Shown in pieces: positions 32,136 to 43,266 of a stretch of DNA of 64,000 bases. Location of the stretch: NCBI RefSeq assembly GCF_023715585.1, contig NZ_JAMBOK010000001.1, positions 744,001 to 808,000 on the forward strand, given 5' to 3'. Source of the stretch: Sporosarcina luteola. Lineage in GTDB: Bacteria; Bacillota; Bacilli; Bacillales_A; Planococcaceae. The notes below the pieces were generated by a model that made no database searches, was not told where the DNA came from, and was given only the letters and a program-made list of their open reading frames with translations. Position 1 is the first letter of the stretch. Every line of letters begins with the position of its first letter. Made by a program: the position numbers and the translations under genes.

Positions 32136-34285
32136 TCCATCACTTCCTCGTAACCGAGCGCGCGATAGATATCCTCAATCACTTTTTGCGCCGCAACAGG
32201 TATGACCGTTCCCGGACCGAAAATGGCCGTTGCACCGTTTTCCCGCAGGAACTCATAGTCTTGTGCTGGAATGACTCCGCCGACAACGATTAGGATGTCG
32301 TCCCTGCCGATTTTCGCCAGCTCATTGCGCAGCTCAGGAACAAGCGTCTTATGTCCAGCAGCAAGCGAACTGACTCCAATAACGTGGACGTCATTCTCTG
32401 CCGCCTGCAATGCAGTCTCTTCCGGAGTTTGGAATAAAGGACCGATATCCACGTCAAACCCTAAGTCGGCAAATGACGAAGCAATCACTTTCGCCCCGCG
32501 GTCATGGCCGTCCTGCCCCATTTTCGCAATGAGGATGCGTGGACGCCGACCTTCATTTTCCAGAAACTCGTCAGCCATCGCCTTCACATCTTGGATTTCA
32601 TCCGTATTTGAGAAATTCGAGCTATAAACGCCGCTTACTGATCGGATCACCGCTTTGTGTCTACCGGACACTTTCTCAATCGCATCCGATATTTCTCCGA
32701 TTGTCGCCCTTGCACGTGCCGCATTCACCGATAGCGCCAGTAGATTTCCTTTTCCATCTCGCGCCGCCTCTGTCAGTGCTTCCAACGAGGCGGTTACGTG
32801 GGCTTCATTACGCATATCTTTCATCTGAGAGATGCGAGCAATTTGTTTTTGTCGAACGACGGAGTTGTCGATTTCCAATATATCGATAGGCTCTTCTTTG
32901 TCAAGACGGTATTTATTCACACCGACAATCGTTTCCGTGCGGGAGTCGATTTTCGCTTGACGTTTTGCAGCCGCTTCCTCGATCTTCATCTTCGGCAAAC
33001 CGGTTTCAATCGCCTTTGCCATTCCGCCCAAGTCTTCGATTTCCTCGATTAGCTCCCATGCTTTTTCCATCAAGTCAGCAGTCAGCCTTTCTACATAATA
33101 GGAACCGCCCCAAGGATCGATTGTCTTCGTCATATTTGTTTCTTCTTGAAGGAACAATTGGGTGTTCCGTGCTATCCGTGCAGAGAAATCTGTCGGCAGC
33201 GCTATCGCTTCATCGAGTGCATTCGTATGCAAGGACTGTGTATGCCCCATTGCCGCAGCATTCGCCTCCACCAATGTGCGAGTAACATTATTGAAAGGAT
33301 CCTGCTCCGTCAAACTCCATCCTGACGTCTGGGAATGGGTCCGCAATGCCAGGGATTTTGGATTGGACGGATTGAACGACTGCATCATTTGCGCCCAGAT
33401 CTTCCGTGCCGCCCGCATTTTCGCGATTTCCATAAAGTAGTTCATGCCGATTGCCCAAAAGAATGATAGACGCGGTGCGAATGAGTCAATGTCAATTCCC
33501 GCTTTCAAACCGGTACGCACATATTCAAGCCCGTCCGCCAATGTGTAAGCAAGCTCGATATCCGCCGTCGCCCCCGCCTCTTGCATATGGTAGCCCGAAA
33601 TTGAAATCGAGTTGAATTTGGGCATATTTTTGGAAGTGTACTCAAAAATATCTGCGATGATGCGCATCGACATTTCCGGTGGGAAGATGTACGTGTTCCT
33701 TACCATATATTCTTTCAAAATATCGTTTTGAATCGTACCTGCAAGCTTCTCCGGAGATACGCCCTGCTCCTCCGCCGCAACAATGTAAAAAGCCATGATC
33801 GGCAAAACCGCACCATTCATTGTCATGGAGACGGACATTTGGTCAAGCGGAATCCCGTCAAAAAGGATTTTCATGTCTTCTACAGAATCAATCGCCACTC
33901 CCGCTTTTCCGACATCGCCCGTCACCCGGGGATGATCGGAATCATAGCCTCGGTGTGTTGCCAAGTCAAAAGCGACCGATAAGCCTTTTTGTCCCATCGC
34001 CAAGTTCCTTCTGTAAAACGCATTACTTTCTTCGGCTGTGGAGAAACCTGCATATTGACGGACAGTCCATGGGCGTGCGACATACATGGTCGGGTATGGA
34101 CCTCTCGTATTCGGGGCGATGCCCGGCATGTCTTTCAAATGAGTTATGCCTTCAACATCTTTATTTGTATAGCTAGTCTTTATCGAGATACCTTCGTTCG
34201 TAACAAAAGGCGTTTCTTTGATACAAGAATTAATACCAGTGTTCAGTTTGCTGATGTCAACTTTAGTGAAGTCAGGTTTTTTCAA
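32132..34285 (-). CDS. mutB: Methylmalonyl-CoA mutase, large (catalytic) subunit
   Basis: About 717 aa. N-terminal TIM barrel with [27 protein letters not shown] and [20 protein letters not shown]. The C-terminal B12-binding domain (about 580-710) has the base-off motif DGHDRGAK. It converts R-methylmalonyl-CoA to succinyl-CoA. I chose TTG at 34285 because AAGGAGG lies 9 nt upstream; GTG at 34306 is upstream of that site. The start overlaps the mutA stop as TTGA. The downstream junction with meaB is the same. Confidence 0.95.
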   Translation of the reverse strand: MKKPDFTKVDISKLNTGINSCIKETPFVTNEGISIKTSYTNKDVEGITHLKDMPGIAPNTRGPYPTMYVARPWTVRQYAGFSTAEESNAFYRRNLAMGQKGLSVAFDLATHRGYDSDHPRVTGDVGKAGVAIDSVEDMKILFDGIPLDQMSVSMTMNGAVLPIMAFYIVAAEEQGVSPEKLAGTIQNDILKEYMVRNTYIFPPEMSMRIIADIFEYTSKNMPKFNSISISGYHMQEAGATADIELAYTLADGLEYVRTGLKAGIDIDSFAPRLSFFWAIGMNYFMEIAKMRAARKIWAQMMQSFNPSNPKSLALRTHSQTSGWSLTEQDPFNNVTRTLVEANAAAMGHTQSLHTNALDEAIALPTDFSARIARNTQLFLQEETNMTKTIDPWGGSYYVERLTADLMEKAWELIEEIEDLGGMAKAIETGLPKMKIEEAAAKRQAKIDSRTETIVGVNKYRLDKEEPIDILEIDNSVVRQKQIARISQMKDMRNEAHVTASLEALTEAARDGKGNLLALSVNAARARATIGEISDAIEKVSGRHKAVIRSVSGVYSSNFSNTDEIQDVKAMADEFLENEGRRPRILIAKMGQDGHDRGAKVIASSFADLGFDVDIGPLFQTPEETALQAAENDVHVIGVSSLAAGHKTLVPELRNELAKIGRDDILIVVGGVIPAQDYEFLRENGATAIFGPGTVIPVAAQKVIEDIYRALGYEEVMD

Positions 34286-35955
34286 TTCTGGATCCCTCCT
34301 TGCCACGAAGTCAGTATGTCCTGCAATTTCTCAAGCTTGTTCTGGCCGTTGAAAATCATGCCAGTAAGGCCAAGTTGCTTCCAATGCTGCACTGTTTCGT
34401 CATTGAATTTCCCCGCTACATCGAGCATGATCTCCATTGGCAGCTTTTCAAGCAGACTTTCCATACTTGCTGACACAATTTCATCAGTACCACAGACAAT
34501 TACATAGTGGGGCTTTTTAGTATCCAACCATTCGATTGCCTGTTCAATACTTTCAAAGGCAGGACTCCAACTGCACTCTATTCCGCCGGAAGCCAAGAAA
34601 CTATTGACGAAGTCCGCTCGTGGCTTAAAGTCTTTCAGTTTTCCAAAGGTAAGAAGTATTGTTGTCGGTTGCTTTTCACTGAATGTTTGACGGAGCTTTT
34701 CAAACGGCTTTGCCAAACGGGATACCGGATGTAAGCCGCTCCAACTATCAAAATTGGTCGGCGTAAGCTCGGCGTACACATTGGTCCCAATAAGTGCTCG
34801 TTTACCTATGGCAATTTCTTTTTGAAGTTTTACTAAGTTTTCCTGTAATCGGCCGCCTTCTAGGAACTTTTCGATGCCTCCTATGCTTTCGATTTCCAGA
34901 AAGAGTTTCCATGACTTTGCAACGAGGTCTTCTGTCAGTTGTTCAATAAAATAAGAACCTCCAGCGGGATCGAGAACTTTTTCCACATGTGTTTCTTCTT
35001 TTAGAACAAGTTGCATATTTCGGCTATACCGGATGGAGCTCGTATTCGGCCCGGTCAAAATATTATGCGGATGTGCTTGAATCATATCAGCCCCGCCTAA
35101 AACTGCGGCGAATGTTTCATTCCCCGCTCGAAGAAGGTTAACGTACGGATCAAGCTTGGAAAATGAACGTAAAGACGTTACTGCAAATACCGGTGCATAC
35201 GGTGGCTCGTCAACATCGTAAGCTTGTCCGAACGCTTTCCATAACACTCGGAAAGCACGAAGTTTCGCAATTTCCATGAAAAAATGAGTGTCAACCGGGA
35301 AGCGGACGAAGAAGTTGTCTGCAAACGTGTGAAAGCTATCCGAGTCTGCTGCGATTCGGGAAGCTTCTGCCAATGCGATCGCCAACTCAGTGACCGCATC
35401 CGCTCCATGATGGTGAGCGTCCCATAGGTCTGCCCCTGCTGTCCGGATATTTGAATACCCGACAGGAATGCTCCAGCTATCGGATTGAATAATTCCGGAT
35501 ACTTTCTCGCGCACTTCATGATGGACAAAATCAAACGCCCTTAAAATCGGATCATCATTTCGGACGTTGAAAAAAAATACTGGATATTTAGCTATAATTG
35601 AAGACAATTGTACAAGCTGATCGTCATTCCAGTTATGCTGTTGAATCCCATCATATACGATAGCTTCGTTCCCTTTATCAATCGAATCATTCAATTGTTC
35701 CAAGAAATCATCACCGCTTGAAGCAATTGTTTGCTGTGCAATGATCCAACCGGCATTCCGTTTCATGGACCGTATGATTGATGAGCTATCGAGGGAAGGT
35801 CTTTCAACATAGAGAGGGTCAAGCTCAATACCCTCCCACGTCGCCGTCTTCAAACTTTCATATGGTTTCCCTTTCAGGGAGTCGACAGCAAGTTCTTTCC
35901 ATCGTTTCAAATCCGCTTTTTCAAAGTCCGTTTTTTTCATATTGTCAATTGTCAT
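34282..35955 (-). CDS. mutA: Methylmalonyl-CoA mutase, small subunit
   Basis: 557 aa. Same barrel as MutB but shorter and degenerate, with [21 protein letters not shown] and [17 protein letters not shown]. The C-terminal domain lacks the DxHxxG cobalamin motif, as expected for the non-catalytic MutA. It pairs with MutB. AAAGGAG lies 8 nt before the ATG. It is first of mutA-mutB-meaB, about 200 bp after the bkdB terminator region, so the operon should have its own promoter; I could not name one with confidence. Confidence 0.93.
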   Translation of the reverse strand: MTIDNMKKTDFEKADLKRWKELAVDSLKGKPYESLKTATWEGIELDPLYVERPSLDSSSIIRSMKRNAGWIIAQQTIASSGDDFLEQLNDSIDKGNEAIVYDGIQQHNWNDDQLVQLSSIIAKYPVFFFNVRNDDPILRAFDFVHHEVREKVSGIIQSDSWSIPVGYSNIRTAGADLWDAHHHGADAVTELAIALAEASRIAADSDSFHTFADNFFVRFPVDTHFFMEIAKLRAFRVLWKAFGQAYDVDEPPYAPVFAVTSLRSFSKLDPYVNLLRAGNETFAAVLGGADMIQAHPHNILTGPNTSSIRYSRNMQLVLKEETHVEKVLDPAGGSYFIEQLTEDLVAKSWKLFLEIESIGGIEKFLEGGRLQENLVKLQKEIAIGKRALIGTNVYAELTPTNFDSWSGLHPVSRLAKPFEKLRQTFSEKQPTTILLTFGKLKDFKPRADFVNSFLASGGIECSWSPAFESIEQAIEWLDTKKPHYVIVCGTDEIVSASMESLLEKLPMEIMLDVAGKFNDETVQHWKQLGLTGMIFNGQNKLEKLQDILTSWQGGIQN

Positions 35956-36110
35956 CTAGGTTGCTCCTTTCTAATAATGAGCATAGTAGTGTGCTTTCGG
36001 GCCATCTCTAAAATATGTATAGTGCATCAGAATATTCTTCATCTACTTACAGTTTACCTGACTCACCAATTGTTTGAAAGTGCAAAAGGGAATTGGAAAG
36101 GCAGGGAAAT

Positions 36111-36146
36111 AAGAAAAGCCGCCCCTCTAGACCAGCAGGGGCAGCC
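36111..36146 (-). terminator. Terminator of the bkd operon
   Basis: On the minus strand GGCTGCCCCT... pairs with AGGGGCGGC, followed by TTTTCTT. It directly follows the bkdB stop. Confidence 0.85.
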
Positions 36147-36155
36147 TTGTGCTTC

Positions 36156-37466
36156 TTAATAGACAGATGTATTATCTGATGAGATGTTTTCAAGAATTTC
36201 CTTGACTCGTGCAAGGAAACGGCCAGCCACTAAACCATCAAGCACACGGTGATCGAGTGATAGACAGAGGTTCACCATGTCACGAACGGCAATCATATTG
36301 CCATTCATAACGACAGGGCGTTTGACGATCGATTCGACTTGCAGGATTGCTGCTTGTGGGTAGTTGATAATCCCCATTGATTGGATTGAACCGAATGAAC
36401 CAGTGTTGTTGACGGTGAATGTCCCGCCTTGCATTTCATCTGACTTCAACTTGCCCGAACGCACTTTTGACGCAAGATCATTTATGTCACGGCCTATGCC
36501 TTTGATTGTTTTTTCATCGGCATGCTTAATGACCGGGACATATAGTGCATCCTCGGTAGCAACGGCGATCGATATGTTTATATCTTTTTTCTGGATGATC
36601 TTGTCTCCTGCCCACATCGAATTCATCATTGGGAATTCCTTTAGGGCTTGGGAAACTGCTTTCACGAAGAAAGCAAAGTATGTCAGGTTGAAGCCCTCTT
36701 TCTGTTTGAACTCACTTTTCAGAGAGTCACGATACTGGACAAGGTTTGTTACATCCACTTCAATCATTGTCCATGCATGTGGTGCTTCGTGCTTTGAACG
36801 GAGCATATTTGTCGCGATCGCACGTCGAACTCCTGTAATCGGAATTTCGATATCACCAGCTGCGGTCGGAATTGAGACGGGCTCTGCCGGCTTACTAGCA
36901 GGAGCGCTTTGTACAGGAGCCTCAGCCTTCTGTTCTTCGTTTTTCGGTGACTGCTCAATTTGCACTGCTTCTGCGGTTGGAATTTCGCCACTATCGATAA
37001 TTCGTTGGATATCTTTACGAGTGATGCGTCCTTCATTCCCAGAACCCTGGACGAGTGAAAGATCGATATTGTTCTCTTGCGCCAATCTCATGACTGCTGG
37101 AGAATAGCGTGCTGCTCCAGCTTCACGTCTGATAGGCGCAGCAGGTTTCTGTGAGCCTGCTGCCGGCATTTCGTTCGCTGGCTCTTCTTTCGCAGGCACC
37201 GCTTCCACCGTAGCTTCTGCGTCCCCTTCCGTCTCGATTGTACAAACGACGACGCCGACTTCTACAGTTTCACCTTCCTGAACGATGATCTCCTTAATTG
37301 TACCAGCGAAGGAGGAAGGGATTTCAGCAGTCACTTTGTCCGTGTTCACTTCAGCCAAAGGATCGTACTTATTGACAGTATCTCCCGGCTTTACTAACCA
37401 CTTCTCAATTGTTCCTTCTGTAACACTTTCTCCAAGTTTTGGCATTTCAATATTTTCTATTGTCAT
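36156..37466 (-). CDS. bkdB: Branched-chain 2-oxo acid dehydrogenase E2 (acyltransferase)
   Basis: 436 aa. Lipoyl domain with Lys44 in NTDKVTAE, an Ala/Pro/Glu-rich linker (about 85-125), the peripheral-subunit-binding domain (SPAVMRLAQENNIDLSLVQG) and a catalytic core ending in DHRVLDG. It moves branched acyl groups from E1 to CoA. ATG 37466 has AGGAGG nine nt upstream; TTG 37472 is only 3 nt from it. Last gene of the bkd operon. Confidence 0.94.
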   Translation of the reverse strand: MTIENIEMPKLGESVTEGTIEKWLVKPGDTVNKYDPLAEVNTDKVTAEIPSSFAGTIKEIIVQEGETVEVGVVVCTIETEGDAEATVEAVPAKEEPANEMPAAGSQKPAAPIRREAGAARYSPAVMRLAQENNIDLSLVQGSGNEGRITRKDIQRIIDSGEIPTAEAVQIEQSPKNEEQKAEAPVQSAPASKPAEPVSIPTAAGDIEIPITGVRRAIATNMLRSKHEAPHAWTMIEVDVTNLVQYRDSLKSEFKQKEGFNLTYFAFFVKAVSQALKEFPMMNSMWAGDKIIQKKDINISIAVATEDALYVPVIKHADEKTIKGIGRDINDLASKVRSGKLKSDEMQGGTFTVNNTGSFGSIQSMGIINYPQAAILQVESIVKRPVVMNGNMIAVRDMVNLCLSLDHRVLDGLVAGRFLARVKEILENISSDNTSVY

Positions 37467-37487
37467 ATCCAATTGCCTCCTTTCCGA

Positions 37488-38471
37488 TTAAAATTCTGCT
37501 AGTTCTCGTGCAGCTTTTTCAACTTTATCCGGGTTGACCATGAAGAATTTCTCCATAGTCGGTGCGTATGGCATTGCTGGAATGTCAGGACCTGCAAGAC
37601 GTCTGATTGGAGCATCGAGATCAAACAGGCAGTTTTCTGCAATGATTGCTGACACTTCACTCATTATGCTTCCTTCTAGATTGTCTTCAGTGACAAGCAG
37701 CACTTTTCCAGTTTTGGAAGCCGCTTCAATGATCGCTTCTTTATCCAACGGGTATACAGTCCGCAAATCAAGGATATGTGCGGAAATTCCATCTTCGGCC
37801 AGTCGTTCAGCTGCTTGCAATGCGAAGTGCACACAGAGACCGTATGTGATGATTGTTATATCGTCCCCTTCGCGCTTCACATCCGCTTTTCCGATTGGCA
37901 ATACATATTCTTCTTCAGGAACTTCCCCTTTGATTAAACGGTATGCCCGTTTATGCTCAAAGAATAGGACCGGATCATCGTCTCTGATAGCCGCCTTTAA
38001 TAATCCTTTTGCGTCATAAGGAGTCGAAGGGATAACGATTTTCAAGCCAGGTGTACTGGCGAACATCGATTCGACTGATTGGGAATGGTATAATGCTCCG
38101 TGGATTCCGCCACCGAATGGCGCACGGATGACAATCGGACAAGACCAGTCGTTATTGGAACGATAACGGATTTTCGCCGCCTCGGAGACGATTTGGTTTA
38201 CAGCCGGCATAATGAAATCCGCGAACTGCATTTCAGCTATCGGACGCATGCCATACATAGCGGCTCCGATTCCTACACCCGCAATAGCGGATTCAGCAAG
38301 AGGCGTATCAAGCGCACGGTATTCACCAAATTGATCGTAAAGGCCGTTTGTCGCTTTAAAAACGCCACCCTTCCTTCCAACGTCTTCCCCAAGAACGAAT
38401 ACATTTTCGTCTCTTTCCATTTCTTCTTTCATGGCAAGTGTAATTGCATCAATATACGAAATGACGGCCAT
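37488..38471 (-). CDS. bkdAB: Branched-chain 2-oxo acid dehydrogenase E1 beta
   Basis: 327 aa. Transketolase central and C-terminal domains: EDVGRKGGVFKATNGL, PLAESAIAGVGIGAAM, RAPFGGGIHGALYHSQS and LDLRTVYPLD. With BkdAA it forms the thiamine-diphosphate E1 that decarboxylates 2-oxo-isovalerate, -isocaproate and -3-methylvalerate. Its ATG shares one base with the bkdAA stop (TAATG), so the two subunits are made in step. Confidence 0.94.
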   Translation of the reverse strand: MAVISYIDAITLAMKEEMERDENVFVLGEDVGRKGGVFKATNGLYDQFGEYRALDTPLAESAIAGVGIGAAMYGMRPIAEMQFADFIMPAVNQIVSEAAKIRYRSNNDWSCPIVIRAPFGGGIHGALYHSQSVESMFASTPGLKIVIPSTPYDAKGLLKAAIRDDDPVLFFEHKRAYRLIKGEVPEEEYVLPIGKADVKREGDDITIITYGLCVHFALQAAERLAEDGISAHILDLRTVYPLDKEAIIEAASKTGKVLLVTEDNLEGSIMSEVSAIIAENCLFDLDAPIRRLAGPDIPAMPYAPTMEKFFMVNPDKVEKAARELAEF

Positions 38472-39478
38472 TATTCGTTCCCCCCTTCCTCTTTATAAAC
38501 ATGGCGAAGCGCATATTCCGGTTCTGCATAAGGTGCTTTTTCTGCATAGTCGGTCGCTTCATTGACAATCGCCATAATACGTTCTTCCATTTGTTTTTCA
38601 TATGCTTCATCGAGGACACCAGCGTCTCTTAAATACGCTGCAAATTTAGGGATTGGATCATGCTTCCGTTCATTTTCAAGCTCTTCCGAATCCCGATACA
38701 GACGATGATCATCATCTGAGGAGTGCGCTGTCAGGCGATAGCAGATTGTTTCTACAAGGCTCGGCCCTTCACCATTACGGGCGCGGTCAGCCGCTTCCTT
38801 CACTACCCTGTATACTTCAAGCGGATCCGTACCATCGACAGTCACGCCAGGCATGCCATATCCAATGGCACGATCAGAGACGTTCTCACAAGCCAACTGT
38901 TTTTCAACTGGAACGGAAATTGCGTATTTATTGTTTTCGACCATAATGACTGTCGGAAGCTTGTGGACGCCGGCAAAGTTCATCCCTTCATGGAAGTCGC
39001 CTTGGTTGGACGACCCTTCCCCTAATGTGACGAATGTGATGAAATCCTCTTGTTTCATTTTCGCAGCAAGCGCGACGCCCACTGCATGCGGAAGCTGTGT
39101 CGTAACCGGTGAGGAGCCCGTCAAAATACGATTCTTCCGTTGCCCGAAGTGACCCGGCATTTGGCGGCCGCCCGAGTTCGGGTCTTCCGCTTTTGCGAAA
39201 GCCGAAAGCATAAGTTCCTTCGGTGTCATTCCAAAGTGAAGGACAACTGCCATATCACGGTAATAAGGCGCAATCCAATCTTTGTCTTTGTCGAGTGCAT
39301 ACGCAGCTCCTGCTTGAGCGGCCTCCTGCCCTTGACAAGAAATGACAAACGGAATTTTTCCTGCTCGGTTTAATAGCCACATGCGCTCATCCAATCGTCT
39401 TGCCATGACCATCGTTTCATATATTTCCAATACGTCTTCATTCGTCAATCCCAATTCTTCATGACGCGTTTTTGCCAT
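38471..39478 (-). CDS. bkdAA: Branched-chain 2-oxo acid dehydrogenase E1 alpha
   Basis: 335 aa. Thiamine-diphosphate motif GEGSSNQGDFHEGMNFAG (about 160-177) and the phosphorylation-loop-like region YRLTAHSSDDDHRLYRD. Partner of bkdAB, whose start it overlaps. ATG 39478 follows AAGGGGG by 8 nt; a longer frame from 39502 lies across this site. Confidence 0.94.
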   Translation of the reverse strand: MAKTRHEELGLTNEDVLEIYETMVMARRLDERMWLLNRAGKIPFVISCQGQEAAQAGAAYALDKDKDWIAPYYRDMAVVLHFGMTPKELMLSAFAKAEDPNSGGRQMPGHFGQRKNRILTGSSPVTTQLPHAVGVALAAKMKQEDFITFVTLGEGSSNQGDFHEGMNFAGVHKLPTVIMVENNKYAISVPVEKQLACENVSDRAIGYGMPGVTVDGTDPLEVYRVVKEAADRARNGEGPSLVETICYRLTAHSSDDDHRLYRDSEELENERKHDPIPKFAAYLRDAGVLDEAYEKQMEERIMAIVNEATDYAEKAPYAEPEYALRHVYKEEGGNE

Positions 39479-39553
39479 TTTAGAAACCCCCTTCTTTTCC
39501 AAGCATAAAATCGGTGTTCAAATTCAAACGGACAGCCGATGGCGATATTTTCA

Positions 39554-40981
39554 TTACATATGAATTGCAATTCCATCGACAGCAAGGGAAGCTTCCCCGA
39601 TCACTTCAGATAAAGAAGGATGCGGATGGATGGTCGAAGCCACTTCCCACGGAGTCGCATCGAGCACCATTGCTAAACCCACTTCGGAAATCAAGTCCGT
39701 TACATGCTCGCCTATCATATGGACACCTAAAATATCATTTGATTTTTTGTCGGCGACGATCTTTACAAATCCATCAGCATTTCCATTGACGAGCGCCTTG
39801 CCGATTGCAGCAAACGGGAACTTTCCAACTTTGACATCAAAGCCTTTTTCTTTCGCCTGCGCTTCAGTAAGACCAACGCTCGCCGCCTCTGGACTTGAAT
39901 AGATGCACCGGGAAATATTCGTATAATTGATCGGTTCTGCTGCATTACCAGCGATATGCTTAACGGCTGCAATGCCTTCATGGGATGCTACATGAGCCAG
40001 CTGCAGTCCGCCGATAACATCGCCGATTGCATAGATATGACTTTCCTTCGTCTGGAATGTCGGCTTTGTCTTTATAAAACCGTTTTCGATTTGAATTTCC
40101 GTATTTTCAATACCGATCCCTTCAACATTCGCTTGGCGTCCTACTGAAACAAGCATCTTCTCGGCAGTGAACTCTTTCATTTCACCTGCTATTTCAGCGG
40201 ATATTGTGACAGATTCCTCTGTTTTCGAAAGACTGTCCGCAGCAACTTTTGCGCCGGTCACGAATGAGATGCCTTTTTTCGACAGAAGTTTCTTCATTTC
40301 CTTTGAAATGTCATCGTCTTCTGTAGGAATGATCCTATCCGCGTATTCAATTACAGTGACTTCGACGCCAAAATCATTCAACATCGAAGCCCATTCGATT
40401 CCAATGACTCCTCCGCCGACAATAAGGATTGATTTCGGCAGTTCTGTCATCTGGAGAGCTCCATCTGAAGAAAGGATCTGTTGTTCATCGATTTCCAACC
40501 CTGGTAAAGTGCGGGGTCTCGAGCCGGTTGCGATAATGAGGTTTTTCAGGATGAGCATTTCATTTTCTTCCCCGTTGTTCATTTCAACGGAAATTGTTCC
40601 TGGCATCGGGGAAAAAATCGAAGGTCCCAACATACGGCCGTGTCCTTCATATACATCAATCTTCCCTTTTTTCATTAACCCGATGACACCTTTATGCAAT
40701 TGTTGGACGATTTCATCCTTCCTTGCCTGGACACGCGCAAAATTCAATGATGCACCATTCGTTTCGACACCAAAATGGGCAGCTTCATTTTTCGCCAGCT
40801 GATACACCGAAGCACTTTTCAATAGGGCTTTGCTCGGGATGCATCCTTTATGCAGGCAAGTGCCGCCCAGTGCATCTTTTTCCACTAGTGCTGTCTTCAG
40901 GCCTAATTGCGCGGCACGTATTGCTGCAACATAGCCGCCTGTTCCTCCGCCTAAAATTACTACATCATATTCGTTTGCCAT
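39554..40981 (-). CDS. lpdV: Dihydrolipoamide dehydrogenase (E3)
   Basis: 475 aa. FAD motif ILGGGTGGYVAAIRA, redox-active disulphide GGTCLHKGCIPSK (Cys42/Cys47), NAD motif GGGVIGIEWAS and the C-terminal dimer motif HPHPSLSEVIGEA. It reoxidises the lipoyl groups of BkdB. It is located inside the bkd operon, so it is the dedicated E3 (LpdV) rather than the pyruvate dehydrogenase one. Confidence 0.94.
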   Translation of the reverse strand: MANEYDVVILGGGTGGYVAAIRAAQLGLKTALVEKDALGGTCLHKGCIPSKALLKSASVYQLAKNEAAHFGVETNGASLNFARVQARKDEIVQQLHKGVIGLMKKGKIDVYEGHGRMLGPSIFSPMPGTISVEMNNGEENEMLILKNLIIATGSRPRTLPGLEIDEQQILSSDGALQMTELPKSILIVGGGVIGIEWASMLNDFGVEVTVIEYADRIIPTEDDDISKEMKKLLSKKGISFVTGAKVAADSLSKTEESVTISAEIAGEMKEFTAEKMLVSVGRQANVEGIGIENTEIQIENGFIKTKPTFQTKESHIYAIGDVIGGLQLAHVASHEGIAAVKHIAGNAAEPINYTNISRCIYSSPEAASVGLTEAQAKEKGFDVKVGKFPFAAIGKALVNGNADGFVKIVADKKSNDILGVHMIGEHVTDLISEVGLAMVLDATPWEVASTIHPHPSLSEVIGEASLAVDGIAIHM

Positions 40982-41011
40982 CTGTAATCACGGCCTCCTC
41001 TTCGCTATCCA

Positions 41012-42094
41012 TTAAGCAGGATAGATTTTTGCTTCCTCTTCACCGTTTAGAACCCGTAGAGCTCCTTCAGCAAGGGCTTGCAACTCGTCTTCTCCTGGAT
41101 AGGTCACTACTTCGGATATCCAGGCGACCCGGCTTTTTATCATTTCAACAAATTCTTTGCCGTACGCAAGACCACCTGTCAAAAGAATCGCATCGACATT
41201 CCCTTCGAGCACGGTTGCAGCGCTCCCGATTTCCTTTGCGACTTGATAAGCCATTGCTTCATAGACTAAAGCTGCATTTACGTCGCCGGCCTTTATCCTT
41301 TTCTCGACCGTTACGGCGTCATTCGTACCTAAATATCCGACAAGACCGCCTTGGCCTACTAATTTCGCCATGATCTCTTTTCTAAAATACGTTCCTGAAT
41401 AGCATAGGTCGACCAATTCGCCGATTGGAACTGTTCCCGATCGTTCAGGACTGAATGGCCCATCGCCGTGCAAGCCGTTATTGACGTCAATCACTTTGCC
41501 GTGACAATGCGCTCCGACAGTTATGCCGCCTCCCATATGAGTGACGATTAATCGAAGCTCGTCATAATCTTTGCTGACTTGCTTCGCGTATCTCCTGGCA
41601 ACCGCTTTCTGGTTGAGTGCATGAAAAATGGATTTTCTGCTGATCGGTGCGAATCCGGAAATTCGGGCAATCGGCTGCATCTCGTCGACCACTACCGGGT
41701 CGACGATGAATGCAGGGATATTGCTTTCTGAAGCGATCTCATTCGCCAGGATGCCGCCAAGATTTGAAGCGTGTTGACCAGAAAAACCTTTTCGTAAATC
41801 TTTGAGCATTTCTTCATTGACGTAGTATGTACCGCCTGAAATCGGTCGGAGCAATCCTCCTCTTCCACATACAGCATCCAAATCCGTAATCTGGATGCCG
41901 CCTACTTCCATAGAAAAGAGGATGGCCTCTTTCCGAAAACTATACTGATCGATGACCGAATCGAAGTGTGCAAGCTTTTCCGCCTGATGCCTCAATGTGT
42001 CTTCAAAAATCATTTGATCGTTTTCATACACACCGATCTTCGTTGATGTGGAACCGGGGTTAATGATTAGAATCCGGTAACTCTTTGTTCGCAC
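41012..42094 (-). CDS. buk: Butyrate kinase / branched-chain fatty acid kinase
   Basis: About 360 aa. ASKHA-fold acetokinase family: [16 protein letters not shown] at the start, [20 protein letters not shown], and [11 protein letters not shown]. With Ptb it converts branched acyl-CoA via the acyl phosphate to the free acid with ATP formation. Start: GTG 42094 lies 6 nt after AGGAGG; ATG 42100 touches it and is the alternative. Confidence 0.93.
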   Translation of the reverse strand: MRTKSYRILIINPGSTSTKIGVYENDQMIFEDTLRHQAEKLAHFDSVIDQYSFRKEAILFSMEVGGIQITDLDAVCGRGGLLRPISGGTYYVNEEMLKDLRKGFSGQHASNLGGILANEIASESNIPAFIVDPVVVDEMQPIARISGFAPISRKSIFHALNQKAVARRYAKQVSKDYDELRLIVTHMGGGITVGAHCHGKVIDVNNGLHGDGPFSPERSGTVPIGELVDLCYSGTYFRKEIMAKLVGQGGLVGYLGTNDAVTVEKRIKAGDVNAALVYEAMAYQVAKEIGSAATVLEGNVDAILLTGGLAYGKEFVEMIKSRVAWISEVVTYPGEDELQALAEGALRVLNGEEEAKIYPA

Positions 42095-42139
42095 GGTCAT
42101 CCTCCTCTCGGGGTGCACCAGTTAAGGAATGATCTGTTC

Positions 42140-43237
42140 TTATTTTTTTCGAGTAAGAACACTTTTTTCGTTTTGAAGGAATTGTCCACGTGATTTGGCA
42201 ACACGGGCGATTCGTTCCTCAGCAAGTCGATCCGCTGCAACGTATGATGGAATGTTATCGCGCTTGGAAATCGCGAAAATCTTTTCAATCGTATCGTAAA
42301 TGCCAGCGACACGTTTCAATGCACGTTCCCGGTTATAGCCTGCAAGCTCGTCAGCCACATTGATAACGCCCCCGGAGTTAATGACGTAGTCAGGCGCATA
42401 GACGATGCCCATTTCATGGATCGTATCTCCGTGCTCGGGATTTTTCAATTGGTTATTTGCAGAACCAGCAATGACTTTCACTTTTAATTGCGGAATCGTA
42501 TCATCGTTGATGATGGCACCTAATGCACATGGAGCGAAAATATCCGCTTCTTGCGAGTAGATTTCATCTGTCTCGACGGCAGTGGCGCCAAATGCATCAA
42601 CAGCACGTTGAACAGCTTCCTTATTTATGTCAGTAACAATCAGCTTTGCGCCTTCTTCATGCAAGTATTCGCATAAAGTGTAGGCGACGTTTCCAACACC
42701 TTGGACAGCTACTGTCTTGCCTTCAAGAGAATCACTTCCGAATGCTTCTTTTGCCGCAGCCTTCATACCTTTGTAGACACCGAAAGCTGTGACAGGCGAA
42801 GGGTTGCCTGAAGATCCGAATTCTGCGGAAACGCCCGTTACATAATCAGTCTCCAAATGAATTAAATCCATATCCTCTTCAGTCGTACCTACATCTTCTG
42901 CTGTAATATATCTTCCGTTCAATCCTTCAATGAAGCGGCCGAATGCTCGGAACATCTCCGGGTTTTTATCCGTTTTCGGATTGCCGATGATGACCGTCTT
43001 GCCTCCGCCTAAATCGAGTCCTGCCGCGGCATTTTTATATGTCATTCCTTTTGCTAGACGAAGAGCGTCCTCAATTGCTTCTTCTTCACTCGCATACGTC
43101 CACATGCGTGTACCGCCCAAAGCAGGCCCTAAAGTCGTATCGTGGATTGCGATGATCGCTTTCAATCCTGAAGTCTTGTCTTGGCAAATAACCAATTGTT
43201 CGTAATCGTGATTTTCCATATAGTTAAAAATTTCCAT
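42140..43237 (-). CDS. bcd: Leucine (branched-chain amino acid) dehydrogenase
   Basis: 365 aa. Glu/Leu dehydrogenase with GGTRMWTY, catalytic Lys in [19 protein letters not shown], and NAD motif [13 protein letters not shown]. It deaminates Leu, Ile and Val to 2-oxo acids that feed the Bkd complex. Position between ptb and buk is as in Bacillus subtilis. Confidence 0.95.
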   Translation of the reverse strand: MEIFNYMENHDYEQLVICQDKTSGLKAIIAIHDTTLGPALGGTRMWTYASEEEAIEDALRLAKGMTYKNAAAGLDLGGGKTVIIGNPKTDKNPEMFRAFGRFIEGLNGRYITAEDVGTTEEDMDLIHLETDYVTGVSAEFGSSGNPSPVTAFGVYKGMKAAAKEAFGSDSLEGKTVAVQGVGNVAYTLCEYLHEEGAKLIVTDINKEAVQRAVDAFGATAVETDEIYSQEADIFAPCALGAIINDDTIPQLKVKVIAGSANNQLKNPEHGDTIHEMGIVYAPDYVINSGGVINVADELAGYNRERALKRVAGIYDTIEKIFAISKRDNIPSYVAADRLAEERIARVAKSRGQFLQNEKSVLTRKK

Positions 43238-43266
43238 GATGCATTTCCTCCTAATGAATATCCGTT

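Noticed and set aside
40723-41373. 216-codon plus-strand frame opposite lpdV and buk
   Set aside because: Antisense shadow of two well supported genes; its Leu/Arg/His-rich composition is typical of an opposite-strand reading.
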